Origin: DASQFQ01 sp963722815
GTDB lineage: Bacteria; Actinomycetota; Thermoleophilia; Solirubrobacterales; Solirubrobacteraceae
Direction: 5' to 3'
NCBI GenBank assembly: GCA_963722815.1
Contig: CAVROM010000001.1
Location: 84,204-148,203, forward strand
DNA: 64,000 nucleotides
In this document: one piece after another, positions 35,680-44,736 of the stretch
Position numbering within the stretch: the stretch's first letter is position 1
Layout: every line of letters begins with the position of its first letter
Made by a program: the position numbers and the translations under genes
The notes under the pieces: model-generated
Databases searched by the model: none
The model's input: only the letters and a program-made list of their open reading frames with translations
What the model was told of the DNA's origin: nothing

Positions 35680-38427
35680 ATGCGCGGCGGTCTGAAGACT
35701 CCGTTCGTCGGACGCGCGGAGGAGCTCGCCGCCCTCCGCGCGTGTCTCCTTGAGGCGCAACGGGGTGAGCCGCGGGTCGTCCTCATCGAAGGTGAACCGG
35801 GAATCGGGAAATCGACGCTCCTGAGCCACTTCATTCGGTCCGTCCCGCACGCCGCGGTGCTGCGAGCGACCGGGGACGAGGCCGAGTCGACGGTTCCGTT
35901 CGGGGTGGTGAGCCAGCTCGTGGCGGGCGCGCGATCGGTCCCTGCCAAACAGACTGCGCTGCTCCGCAAGACGCTCGACGGCGAAGTCGATCCGCTCAGC
36001 GTTGGACAAGACTTGCTGGCGCTGTTCCGTGGCTCGAATCGCGGTGCCCAAGTCGTCGTGGTGGCGGTCGATGATCTTCACTGGTTGGATCGGCCGTCCG
36101 CGATCGTGCTGCGACTGGCGATGCGCCGGGCGGATCGCATCCCGCTGCTCGCGCTGTTCGCCTCCCGCTCCGGGCAATCGGTTCGCCTAGGCGAAGACTG
36201 GGCCCAGTTCGTCTCCGGAGATCATCGGGTAACCAGACTGCGGATCACCGGCTTGGCGCGGCGCGACCTCGTCATGCTCGCGGAAGCGTTGGGCGCGGGT
36301 CAGCTCTCTCCGTGGGCCGCCGCCCGGCTGCGAGAGCACACCGGCGGCAATCCGCTCCACTGCTGCGCGCTTATCGAGGAGCTCGATCCGGGCGTGTGGA
36401 CACGTCCGGAGCGACTTCCCGCGCCCCGAGCGCTCGCCAGCCTGGTCCTGGCACGCTTGGGCAAGCTGTCGGCGGACACGCAACGGCTGGTCAGCGTTGC
36501 GGCGGTGCTCGGTAACCGCGGCAGGCTCGACACGGCGGCAGTCATCGCCGGACTGCCGAACCCGGTGCTCGCGCTTCAGGAGGCCGTTGAGGCCGGGCTG
36601 CTGGCCGAGACGCGCGAAGGTCCAGCCGCCGAAATCTCATTCACGCACGCGCTGATCGAGCGGGCTGTATACGACGACCTGGGCCCGGCGCGCAGGCGCC
36701 AGATCCACAGCGCGGTGGTTCCACTGGTGAGTCTGCTTGCCGCGCTGCCCCATCGCGTAGCCGCCGCCTACGGCCCGGACGCGAACCTCGCGAGCGACCT
36801 GGAGGCGGCGGCGAGGAGCACTCACGACGAAGGGCGTCTCGCGGAGGGAGCGACGTGGTATGCCCAGGCCGCAGTGGCGAGCGTCGAGTCCTCGGACCGG
36901 ACCAGACGTGCGCTCCAGGCCCTCGAGCTCCTCGTTCACATCGGCGACGTGGCCGAAGCCGATGCCCTACTGGCGAGCTTCGCCGACCTCACGCAGAGCG
37001 CTCGCCTCACCGGCTTGATCGGCGAGCTCGACCTGATGGGAGGCAGGTTGGGCAGCGCCAGGCAGCGGCTGCGCGCAGCGTGGACGGCCCACGACCGCGA
37101 CGTCGAGCCGGGCGTCGGCGCGCAGGCGGCACTCTTGATGACCCAGGCCTCGATCGTCGAGGGCTTGTCGACGGAGGCGAGCGCATGGGGCAGACGAGCG
37201 ATGCGCTCCTCACGCAGCGATCCGTCCATGCGGCGTCAGGCCGAAGCCCTACTCAGCGTGATGCTCGTGTTGGATGGGGCAGCGTCAGACGCCCTGGCGC
37301 GGCTGAGCTTCCCCGGCGCGAGTCAGGTTTCGCGGGACGAGCCGGAGCTGATGCTCTGGCGGGGGATGGCGCGCTTTCTCAGCGACGAGCTGGATGCGGC
37401 GATCGCCGATTTCTCCTCCGCCGCTGCCCGCCTGCATGTCGCCGGGACCCGTGGCATCAGCCACTGCCTTTCCTGGCTTGCGGCGGCCGAGTACGGGCGC
37501 GGGGACTGGGACGACTCGGCGTTCCATGCGGAGCTTGCGGTCAAGCTCGCCCACGACTCGGGGCGGGTCTGGGATCTGGGCTTCGGCCACGCCACTGCCG
37601 CGGCCGTGCCCACGGCACGCGGCGAGTGGTCCGCGGCCACGGCCCACGTCGAAGCGTCACGGGAGGCCGCGAGCACCATCGGGGTGACGCTGGCCCTGAA
37701 CCTCTCCACCCTGGCCGGCGCCCGGTTGGCCCTGGCTCGCGGTCGTCCGCACGATGCGTTGGACGCACTCGGCGCAGTACGCGATGTCGGCTTGCCGGCG
37801 ATAGCTGCGCGGCGGAGCACGCTCCAGCGGCGAGCGCTCGAGATCGATGCCCTGACCCGCCTCGGGCAGCTGGAGGGTGCCACCCAGTCAGAACGCGGCC
37901 TGAAGCAGGCCGCGCGGTTCATCGAGGGGCCATCCGATGCGGTGATGGTCGCCCGACTGAGCGGAAACCTCGCGCAGGCGAAGGGAGAACACGCGAGCGC
38001 CGAGATGGCGTTCCGGCAGGCCTGGGCCCCGGCACGTCGGTTGTCCAGCCCGTTCGAGCTCGCCCGCCTCGAACTGGACGACGGCAGCCGTCTCAGGCGC
38101 TCCGGGCGTCGGGCAGAGGCCGTTCGCAGGCTACAGTCCGCCCGCCGGCGGCTGGACGGCTTGCGAGCGGCGCCGTTGGTGGAGCTGTGTGACCAGGAGC
38201 TCGTGGCGTGTGGCGTGTGTTCGGGGGTGGAGATTGTTCCATCCGCGCTCGGGCTCACCCGCGGTGAGTTGGCGGTAGCAGCACTGGTGGCCAAGGGCAG
38301 CTCGAACCGCGAGGTGGCGGCCGAGCTGTTCCTGAGCGTCAAGACCGTCGAGTTCCACCTGCGGCACGTGTACTCGAAGCTTCAGATCCGCGGCCGGCAC
38401 GAGCTGGCCGAACTGATGCACGGCTAG
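35680..38427 (+). CDS. LAL-type LuxR-family transcriptional regulator (AAA ATPase)
   Basis: A 915-residue regulator of the MalT-like large ATP-binding LuxR class. The N-terminal AAA/STAND module has Walker A GEPGIGKST at residues 38-46 and Walker B VVVVAVDDLHWLD near 131. A long TPR-like helical middle follows (residues ~380-840, many LA/RL repeats). The C-terminal LuxR helix-turn-helix (LTRGELAVAALVAKGSSNRE, ELFLSVKTVEFHLRHVYSKL) occupies the last ~57 residues. Such proteins bind an inducer and ATP before activating nearby operons. It lies directly upstream of and co-directional with the six-to-seven-gene cluster to 49,636, its likely target. Confidence 0.92.
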   Translation: MRGGLKTPFVGRAEELAALRACLLEAQRGEPRVVLIEGEPGIGKSTLLSHFIRSVPHAAVLRATGDEAESTVPFGVVSQLVAGARSVPAKQTALLRKTLDGEVDPLSVGQDLLALFRGSNRGAQVVVVAVDDLHWLDRPSAIVLRLAMRRADRIPLLALFASRSGQSVRLGEDWAQFVSGDHRVTRLRITGLARRDLVMLAEALGAGQLSPWAAARLREHTGGNPLHCCALIEELDPGVWTRPERLPAPRALASLVLARLGKLSADTQRLVSVAAVLGNRGRLDTAAVIAGLPNPVLALQEAVEAGLLAETREGPAAEISFTHALIERAVYDDLGPARRRQIHSAVVPLVSLLAALPHRVAAAYGPDANLASDLEAAARSTHDEGRLAEGATWYAQAAVASVESSDRTRRALQALELLVHIGDVAEADALLASFADLTQSARLTGLIGELDLMGGRLGSARQRLRAAWTAHDRDVEPGVGAQAALLMTQASIVEGLSTEASAWGRRAMRSSRSDPSMRRQAEALLSVMLVLDGAASDALARLSFPGASQVSRDEPELMLWRGMARFLSDELDAAIADFSSAAARLHVAGTRGISHCLSWLAAAEYGRGDWDDSAFHAELAVKLAHDSGRVWDLGFGHATAAAVPTARGEWSAATAHVEASREAASTIGVTLALNLSTLAGARLALARGRPHDALDALGAVRDVGLPAIAARRSTLQRRALEIDALTRLGQLEGATQSERGLKQAARFIEGPSDAVMVARLSGNLAQAKGEHASAEMAFRQAWAPARRLSSPFELARLELDDGSRLRRSGRRAEAVRRLQSARRRLDGLRAAPLVELCDQELVACGVCSGVEIVPSALGLTRGELAVAALVAKGSSNREVAAELFLSVKTVEFHLRHVYSKLQIRGRHELAELMHG

Positions 38428-38457
38428 TCGCCACTAGGGTCGGGTCCTAGGGTTGAA

Positions 38458-38490
38458 CTCCAGGGTCAACTCGCGGGTCGTTCCCTGGAG
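38458..38490. promoter_or_regulatory. Inverted repeats between regulator and cluster
   Basis: CTCCAGGG (38,458-38,465) and CCCTGGAG (38,483-38,490) are perfect 8-bp inverted repeats with a 17-bp spacer. CTAGG-N7-CCTAG lies just before, at about 38,434-38,450. No T-run follows, so an operator for the LAL regulator is as plausible as a terminator. Confidence 0.4.
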
Positions 38491-38567
38491 ACAAGCGCGG
38501 GTCTCGGGGACGAGACTCGATGTCGTGCCACAGAGTTCGGCCGCAAAGAGTCCGCGAGGCGACAGCG

Positions 38568-38759
38568 ATGCGACTGATCGCAGAGATCACGAGGTGCCCC
38601 GACGGTCGTTTGGAGGGCACGATTTGGTGCGGCGAGCACCGCGCGCCGACTCCGTTCGCAGGAGTCCTCGAGCTGCTGCGCATCCTCGAGGACGAGGTGC
38701 CGCCCGGATCGGCGACTGCGCCGCCGACCGACGACTCCGGTGGCTATCCCGAGCGGTAA
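38568..38759 (+). CDS. Small acidic protein at the head of the effector cluster
   Basis: 63 residues from ATG 38568 with GAGG upstream: MRLIAEITRCPDGRLEGTIW, CGEHRAPTPFAGVLELLRIL, then an acidic, Pro/Ser-rich tail. Two cysteines and a beta-beta-helix pattern suggest a compact domain similar in style to small actinobacterial proteins of unknown function. An upstream ATG at 38520 is possible but its extension is Arg-rich. It lies 60 bp before the LESPF gene. Confidence 0.6.
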   Translation: MRLIAEITRCPDGRLEGTIWCGEHRAPTPFAGVLELLRILEDEVPPGSATAPPTDDSGGYPER

Positions 38760-38819
38760 CCGCAGAGCACGCTGCAGGGCTCACTTGGCCGCGGCGACCA
38801 ACTCCGAGGAGGATTGGCG

Positions 38820-41462
38820 ATGAGCGCTTTCGAAGCACCGTCGAGTGAAGCCTTGTGGCCGAGCGAAGCCGAGCAGGTGTTCACGGCGGGCGAAGCTCTC
38901 GAGGCGGAGGCGGGTGAGCTGGAGGGCGAGAGCGGCGAGCTCGAGTCGCCGTTCCGCTCGGCTGTTGCCATCGCCGAGAGCGAGGGAGTCAATTCCGGGG
39001 TGGCGCAGAGCGCCACGACGTCACTCGAGTCGCCGTTTCAGTCGAGCTTCACTGAGGTCTCGGAGCTCGAGAGCACTGGCGAGGCCTTCCGCGAGCTCCT
39101 CGCCGAGCTCGAGAGCGAGCAGTTCGATGAGGCGGTCGCGCAACTCGTCGACGAGGCCGCCGGGCTGCACTTGTCCTCCGGCGCCGCCTGGTCGTCCGGC
39201 GAAGTAGCCCCGGCCTTGGCGATGTCCGAGCTCGAGGGATGGATCGAGCCGCTGCGCCAGGAAACCCATCGGATGCTCGACAACATGTCCGAGCGCCTCG
39301 GCAATGAGGAGCTCGAGACCCTTCGAGACTCGGAGCTCGAGGCGCTGTTCGAGTCGCTGCGCCCCGACACCGGCTTTCTCCCGGAAGCGTTCGAGAACTT
39401 CCTCGGAGGGCTGTTCAAGAAAGCAAAATCGCTTGTCTCGGGTGCCATCAATCTCGCGAAGAAGGGCGTCGGCACGGCGGTGAATCTGGCCAAGCAGGGC
39501 GTCTCCGGCCTCGGCGGCCTCCTGTCCGTGCCGATCAGGTTCCTCTTGGGCAAGCTGAAGGCACTCGCCGAGACGCTGCTGCGGGGCGTCCTGCAGAAGG
39601 CGATCGGATTGCTGCCGAGCGCGGTCCAGCCGATTGCGCGCAAGCTCGCCGCTCGGCTTCTGGGCGAGGCCGAAGCCGAGGCCCTGACCGGCGCCGACCC
39701 CAGCCTGGGCCGGCAGTTCGACATTCACACGGCGAGCCTGATGCTGGCTGAGAGCGAGGCCGAGGCCGAGAACATCGTGATGGAGGCCGAGACGGAGGCG
39801 CAGCAGCCCGGATCGGCGAGCCTCGCCGAGCTGGACGACGCCCGCGCCCGGCTGGCCGAGCAACTCACCGAGCTGCCAACGGGCCACACGCCCGTGGCCG
39901 AGCTCGAGCAGTTTCTCCCCGCCCTGCTGGCGGCCAGACCGGCGATCAGGTTCGGCCTCAAGCTGATCGGCAGAGAGAAGGTCGTGAAGTTTCTGGCTGA
40001 CCGGATCGCGGGGTTGATCAAGGGCCTCGTGGGAGCGGACGCCGCCAGGCTGCTGTCTCCGCCACTCGTCGACGTCGGCTTGAGCGCCCTCGGCCTGGAA
40101 GCCGAGGGAGAGGCGGCCTCCGTCCTGGGTGGCGAGGCGCTTGCCTCCACGGTCGAGGAGACCGTCAGTCACCTGCTGGAGCTGCCGGCTGAGGCGTTCG
40201 AGGACACGCTGAGGATGGAAGCGGAGATCCAGGAGGCGTTCGCGGAGGCGGCAGCCCGCAACATCCCGGCCGAGCACCTGCGCCCCGACCTCCCCCAGAT
40301 GGAGACGGCGGGCGAGCGCGGCGTCTGGATACTGATGCCGAGGGTCGCCAGGCCGCGGTATCGCTACAAGAAATACAGCCGGGTGTTTCTCGTGCCGATC
40401 ACGCGACAGATCGCGCGCGCCATCGCCACCGCAGACGGCGGAACCGTCGAGTCGATGCTGCAGGACCGCGGGGCGAGCACATGGCCGGTCAACGCCGAAG
40501 TGCACCTGTACGAGACGTTGCCGGGCGCGACGCACCTCGGCCACATCGCCCAGTTCGAGGGCGAGGGGTCGGCGCCAATGTCGGAGACGCTCGCCGATCT
40601 CCATCCCCTCACGCCGGAGGCCGCCTCGCTGCTCGTGCGCGAGCCGGGGCTCGGGCGGCCTTTGATGCCCGACGCTCGGCATCACCACCATTCGCATGTG
40701 TACCACCCGGGGCAGGTTCGCCGTCATCCAGATCTCGGCATCGCGCAGGGCGCAGCTCATACCGCCGCGTACGGATCGCCGACGACGGCGGGGCTACCCG
40801 CCGCCCCCACGTCCAGCGCCGCCCTGCGAGTCGATCCGGTTGCCACACACCCGGCTACCAGCGGGACGCACCGGCGGCGTCCGCTTCCCGGCGGCGCGCG
40901 CTACTTCCGCCTACGGCTTCCCGGCCAGGTCAGGCCGCCCTCGGCCCGGCCGAGACGGCGTATTCACGTCACGGACATCCTGGGCCCGGCGCCATCCATC
41001 CACGTGCACATCAGGCTCAGCGAGCAGGAAGCGCAACGGCTGGCCGAACTGCTGCATGCGGGCAGCCTGCCCGCCGCGCTGGCGTGGCTGCAGCATCGCT
41101 ACCAGCGCGTCCTGCCGGCGGTAATGACCAAGCACATCCTCAACCGTGGCGCGGCTCTGTTCCACGCCCCGGTGAGCCAGAGCGGCGCCGTCAGCTTCGC
41201 GTTGGGCGTGACCGAACGGGTGACCCAGGCGCTCAGCGCGCTCGTCCGCGATCGGCGGGCGGAGCTGACGGGCGCGGTGCAAAGTCCCGCCCAGGGCGTG
41301 ACCGTGGATTTCACCTTCAAACTGGCCGGCCGCGGCGCGCCGGGTCATCCCCACGTGCCGGTCCCCGAGGTCACGGTGCGGTCCGGCCACCACGACGGGC
41401 CGCACATGACGGTGCGGCGTCACGCCGAGTCGGAGAGCCGCGATGGCGAATATGGTGGCTGA
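38820..41462 (+). CDS. Large acidic LESPF-motif protein with amphipathic membrane-active-like segments
   Basis: 880 residues from ATG 38820, with GAGGAGG seven bases upstream. The N-terminal ~110 residues are strongly acidic and contain the pentapeptide LESPF twice (41-45 and 69-73). Residues ~190-280 are Lys/Gly-rich amphipathic helices (LFKKAKSLVSGAINLAKKGV, then FLLGKLKALAETLLRGVLQK) without acidic residues, like membrane-inserting or pore-forming segments. A similar shorter stretch (FLADRIAGLIKGLVGADAA) follows near 400. A middle basic region, a His-rich HHHHSHVYH patch near 622, and a C-terminal domain with a second HIHV-type strand complete it. No signal peptide. I do not know the family; a secreted or delivered effector is an inference. 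Confidence 0.75.
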   Translation: MSAFEAPSSEALWPSEAEQVFTAGEALEAEAGELEGESGELESPFRSAVAIAESEGVNSGVAQSATTSLESPFQSSFTEVSELESTGEAFRELLAELESEQFDEAVAQLVDEAAGLHLSSGAAWSSGEVAPALAMSELEGWIEPLRQETHRMLDNMSERLGNEELETLRDSELEALFESLRPDTGFLPEAFENFLGGLFKKAKSLVSGAINLAKKGVGTAVNLAKQGVSGLGGLLSVPIRFLLGKLKALAETLLRGVLQKAIGLLPSAVQPIARKLAARLLGEAEAEALTGADPSLGRQFDIHTASLMLAESEAEAENIVMEAETEAQQPGSASLAELDDARARLAEQLTELPTGHTPVAELEQFLPALLAARPAIRFGLKLIGREKVVKFLADRIAGLIKGLVGADAARLLSPPLVDVGLSALGLEAEGEAASVLGGEALASTVEETVSHLLELPAEAFEDTLRMEAEIQEAFAEAAARNIPAEHLRPDLPQMETAGERGVWILMPRVARPRYRYKKYSRVFLVPITRQIARAIATADGGTVESMLQDRGASTWPVNAEVHLYETLPGATHLGHIAQFEGEGSAPMSETLADLHPLTPEAASLLVREPGLGRPLMPDARHHHHSHVYHPGQVRRHPDLGIAQGAAHTAAYGSPTTAGLPAAPTSSAALRVDPVATHPATSGTHRRRPLPGGARYFRLRLPGQVRPPSARPRRRIHVTDILGPAPSIHVHIRLSEQEAQRLAELLHAGSLPAALAWLQHRYQRVLPAVMTKHILNRGAALFHAPVSQSGAVSFALGVTERVTQALSALVRDRRAELTGAVQSPAQGVTVDFTFKLAGRGAPGHPHVPVPEVTVRSGHHDGPHMTVRRHAESESRDGEYGG

Positions 41463-42726
41463 GCCGACGACGCTCGCCACGCGGAGACAGCTCTCCGGCG
41501 AGATCGCCCACTGGCGTGCGGCTGCGCGCGGGTTGACCGACCTCGAGTCGGTCGCCGCCCCGACGGCCTGGGCGGCGCTCGAGCGCTATCTCGACCGCCA
41601 GGTCCGATCGCGCCTGAGCAGCATCGCCCTCTCGCTTGCCGGGGAAGCCGATCAACTGGCCGCAGCCGCAGGGGGAGCGGCGAGCGCGGACGACCTGGAA
41701 CGGATACGCGAGCGCCTGATCAGCTTTCGCCAGCGCTACCTGCAGGCGGAGACCGTGATCGACTTCTACGCCGAGGCGGTCAACACGCGCACCACCCCGA
41801 GGCTCGGCCGGCTACTCCGAGGCCTCGACAACATCGCGGTGGACAGCATGGACACTGTGCTGCGGCCGCTGGGTATCGAATCGCCGCCGGTCCTGACCTA
41901 CCTCGACAAGGGGCTGGGAGCCTCGATCCTCCGTGCCGGGGTACGCCTGTGGGACAGTGGCGCCCTCTCGCCGGCGGCCGCGATCAAGATCACGCGGCAC
42001 AACCTGTTGCGGCCGACCTCGTTGATTCACGAGACGTTCCACCAGGTGGCGCACCTCACCGGCTGGAACGATGAGCTGGGGGCCGCGCTGCACGCCGCGC
42101 TGCAGCCCTTCAGTCCGGTAGCTGCGGCGGCGTGGCGGCAGTGGGCGCGCGAGGTGGCGGCCGACGTGGGAGCGTTCGTGTTGCTCGGTTACGCTCCGGT
42201 TCCGGCGCTGGCCAACGTGGTCGACGGGACGACAAGCCAGGTGTTTGCCATGCCGGCGCGTGACCCTCATCCGTTTGCCTGGCTGCGGGTGATGTTCAAC
42301 GCGGAGCTGTGTGCGAGCTGGTTCGGCGATGGTCCCTGGACCGAGCTGCGCGAGGTGTGGCGGAGCCGTCACCGGCTCGACGATGCTCCGCCGGGAGCCC
42401 GCGAGGTGGCGGCGGAGAGCGTGCCCCACCTGCGCATGGTGGCCGAAGTGTGCACACGCAAGCCCATGCGGGCCTTCGGCGGCCGGTCGCTGGGGCAGGT
42501 CTGCGATCCGCGACGAGTGAGCCCGTCACGGCTGCTCGAGCTTGCCGCTCGCGCCGGCGATTCCCTCTACACCTCGAGCTATCTGCAGCGTCACGAGTCG
42601 CTGCGAATCTTGTCTTACAACACGCTGCTCGCGGCCTCCTCGCCCGAGCGGGCGCCGGAGCTCGCCAAGCAACTCGGAACGTGGCTCGAGCGGCTCGGGG
42701 CCGAGCCGCTGGCGGTCGCCGCATGA
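41443..42726 (+). CDS. Zincin-type metalloprotease-like protein
   Basis: 427 residues. The zinc motif is HETFHQVAH (H196, E197, H200), followed after 36 residues by REVAADVGAF, in which E237 and D241 suit the third zinc ligand of a gluzincin (E-x-x-x-D). The N-terminal half is helical with GLTDLESVAAPTAWAALERY and no signal peptide. ATG 41443 overlaps the end of the LESPF gene by 20 bases; an ATG nine bases later is an alternative. Overlap implies co-expression. It could process the LESPF protein or be an effector itself. Confidence 0.7.
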   Translation: MANMVAEPTTLATRRQLSGEIAHWRAAARGLTDLESVAAPTAWAALERYLDRQVRSRLSSIALSLAGEADQLAAAAGGAASADDLERIRERLISFRQRYLQAETVIDFYAEAVNTRTTPRLGRLLRGLDNIAVDSMDTVLRPLGIESPPVLTYLDKGLGASILRAGVRLWDSGALSPAAAIKITRHNLLRPTSLIHETFHQVAHLTGWNDELGAALHAALQPFSPVAAAAWRQWAREVAADVGAFVLLGYAPVPALANVVDGTTSQVFAMPARDPHPFAWLRVMFNAELCASWFGDGPWTELREVWRSRHRLDDAPPGAREVAAESVPHLRMVAEVCTRKPMRAFGGRSLGQVCDPRRVSPSRLLELAARAGDSLYTSSYLQRHESLRILSYNTLLAASSPERAPELAKQLGTWLERLGAEPLAVAA

Positions 42727-42752
42727 CCCGTCCATGACGAACCGGAGATCTC

Positions 42753-43376
42753 ATGCCGCCGACACCTAACAAAACTGAAGATGCACACCTGAAGACGCTC
42801 ATCGAAGCTCATCAGGCGAGCCTCGAACAGTTGGGCCAGCGACTGATCGATGCGATGAGCGCATCGAGCGAAGCGATGAGCGCATCGAGGTGGTCCTCCA
42901 GCCATCACGCTCCCGCCGCCGACGACCAGATCACGCAAGAACAGCGTCTGAGGCAGCGACAGCTGATCCTCAGTTACAACGCGTTCCGGACGATGCTGGG
43001 ACGGGCCCCGACGTCGGGCGCGCCCGGCGCCGCCGTGGTGTTCATGGCCGTGCGGGTCAACCGCAAGGGCCAGCCCGATCCCCGCGGCGATTCGATCAAG
43101 ATCCCGGGTCCCGCGCCGTTCGCCTCCCTCGAGGACGGCTGGACTCTGGTGGCGATCACGACCACCGACCAGACGCTGCGCGCAGCGCTGCACCGCGATG
43201 ACCTGCCGAGCACGGTGCAGGTCGAGCATCTGCGGGCCGAAAGCGACATCGGCCGCCTGGAGATCCGGAACGAGAACGACGACCCGATCTACCTCGGGGT
43301 CGGGTCAGCCACGCAGACGCACAACGTCGAGCGACACAGGCGCTCCGCTCGCGAACTCGACCGAGAGATCCGGTGA
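42753..43376 (+). CDS. Unrecognised protein of the effector cluster
   Basis: 207 residues from ATG 42753, with GGAG about eight bases upstream. A coiled-coil-prone N-terminus (LIEAHQASLEQLGQRLIDAM) and a repeated SASSEAMSAS linker precede a beta-rich half (GAAVVFMAVRVNRKGQPDPR, WTLVAITTTDQTLRAAL, LEIRNENDDPIYLGVGSA). I recognise no domain and see no signal peptide or membrane segment. It lies 26 bp after the zincin gene and 6 bp before the next one, so it belongs to the same transcript. Confidence 0.65.
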   Translation: MPPTPNKTEDAHLKTLIEAHQASLEQLGQRLIDAMSASSEAMSASRWSSSHHAPAADDQITQEQRLRQRQLILSYNAFRTMLGRAPTSGAPGAAVVFMAVRVNRKGQPDPRGDSIKIPGPAPFASLEDGWTLVAITTTDQTLRAALHRDDLPSTVQVEHLRAESDIGRLEIRNENDDPIYLGVGSATQTHNVERHRRSARELDREIR

Positions 43377-43382
43377 TCAACC

Positions 43383-44681
43383 ATGTTTAGGACGCTGGCC
43401 CGCCTACTCAACGACCCAACCCTCACCAACCCCAACGCGGCGTATTCCGACCAGGTCTTCCGGATACATCCATACCAGCTGAGCCAGTGGCTAGAGCAGT
43501 CATGGGCCTTCGCGGAGGCCGCGACGTTCGCCAACATCCCGGGCCAACAGCCCTTCCTCGGTGACCCGGGGATCGTCGCCGCGTTGGCGCTTCCGACGAC
43601 GCCCACGAACCCGTTCGACAACTTCCTGCGCTCGGGGATCCGCTCCGGCCCTGGTGGCGCGCCGGTGGATCGCTTCGACGACGCCCCGAGTCCCGGCGAG
43701 AACCCACCGCTGGCCCTGCCTTGGGAGCACCTGTTCTACGCGTACCTCATCGAGAACACAGGCGTTATCGAGATTCTCGGCGAAGTCGTCCGCCGGTTCG
43801 TGGCCGGTGAGACGCTGGAGACACCCAGCCTTGACACGCAGCGATGGCTCCGGGCGACCGAGGAGCTGTTCTTCAGAGACTCGCCGTTGTTCCACCTGGC
43901 GGGGTTGACGAGCCAGGTGCGTCCGGACCTCCGCGTGACGCGACGCAACGCCTACTGGCGACTGCTCGGCATGGATCTCTCACATCCGCTGGCCGGCGGC
44001 GGCGATCAGATTTGGAAGCGCGACGTCGGCGTGGCCAACCTGCGGTTCCATGAACTCTGGGTGGACTTCCTTCGCGCTGTGTGGACGGCCATCGAAAACG
44101 CCAGAAACACGAGCGGCCCCAACCCGACGGATGACGCCTACGTGCTCGAAGTCAGCCAGTACCTGCGCGACCTGCTGCAGATGCGCCGCCGCGGCGGCAA
44201 CCTGGCACGGGAGGAGTTCGTCCACGTGTCGACCTTGAGCTGGTTTCACCTCACCGTGGACCTCGACTCGCCGGTGATCGTCGATCTCCGGGCGCAGGGG
44301 ACGGATGCCGCGGATCGACTGATCAAGCTGGGGGATCGCGTTGGGATTCGTCCACCCGCCCACGCCAGGGAGCTGTTCGAGCTGGCCGAGCTGGCGTCTG
44401 GGCTCGTGCGGTTCGTCGAGCTCGGCTACTTCAACAGCCCGGTGAACGTCCAGGCGCTGTACGCCGCCCCGTCGCAGCTGCGCGACGACGTTCAGCGGAT
44501 CATCGATCTGTGGGAGATGGCGACGGGAACCACCTTGAAGGCGTCCGCGGTGCGCGTCGTCGGCCAGGGGCGCGGCGGAGCGCTTCCTGCGCGCTCGCTG
44601 CACCAGCCTGCGCCGCGTGGCGGGGTACCGCGTCCCAGGGGAAGCACCAACGGATCACGAGCCGATTACGTCCGCACCTGA
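43383..44681 (+). CDS. Unrecognised ~430-aa protein of the effector cluster
   Basis: 432 residues from ATG 43383, 6 bp after the preceding gene. Mostly alpha-helical with many aromatic residues (YQLSQWLEQSWAFAEAATFA, LPWEHLFYAYLIENTGVIEI, LRFHELWVDFLRAVWTAIEN). One internal stretch, RDVGVANLRFHELWVDFLRA, resembles helical scaffold proteins, but no family comes to mind. The last ~50 residues are Pro/Arg-rich and may be disordered. No secretion signal is visible, as for its neighbours. Confidence 0.65.
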   Translation: MFRTLARLLNDPTLTNPNAAYSDQVFRIHPYQLSQWLEQSWAFAEAATFANIPGQQPFLGDPGIVAALALPTTPTNPFDNFLRSGIRSGPGGAPVDRFDDAPSPGENPPLALPWEHLFYAYLIENTGVIEILGEVVRRFVAGETLETPSLDTQRWLRATEELFFRDSPLFHLAGLTSQVRPDLRVTRRNAYWRLLGMDLSHPLAGGGDQIWKRDVGVANLRFHELWVDFLRAVWTAIENARNTSGPNPTDDAYVLEVSQYLRDLLQMRRRGGNLAREEFVHVSTLSWFHLTVDLDSPVIVDLRAQGTDAADRLIKLGDRVGIRPPAHARELFELAELASGLVRFVELGYFNSPVNVQALYAAPSQLRDDVQRIIDLWEMATGTTLKASAVRVVGQGRGGALPARSLHQPAPRGGVPRPRGSTNGSRADYVRT

Positions 44682-44736
44682 GCCCACTGCCCATCGAGGG
44701 TGTGAGAGCGGGCGTCCGGGGACGTGGATCCTGACC

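Noticed and set aside
38814..38819. TTG start two codons upstream for the LESPF gene
   Set aside because: The Shine-Dalgarno at 38,806-38,812 is ideally spaced for ATG 38820 and too close to TTG 38814.
39021..40760. 579-codon minus-strand frame opposite the LESPF gene
   Set aside because: Composition is Arg/Leu/Gln-rich shadow; the plus strand has a strong ribosome-binding site and a structured domain order.
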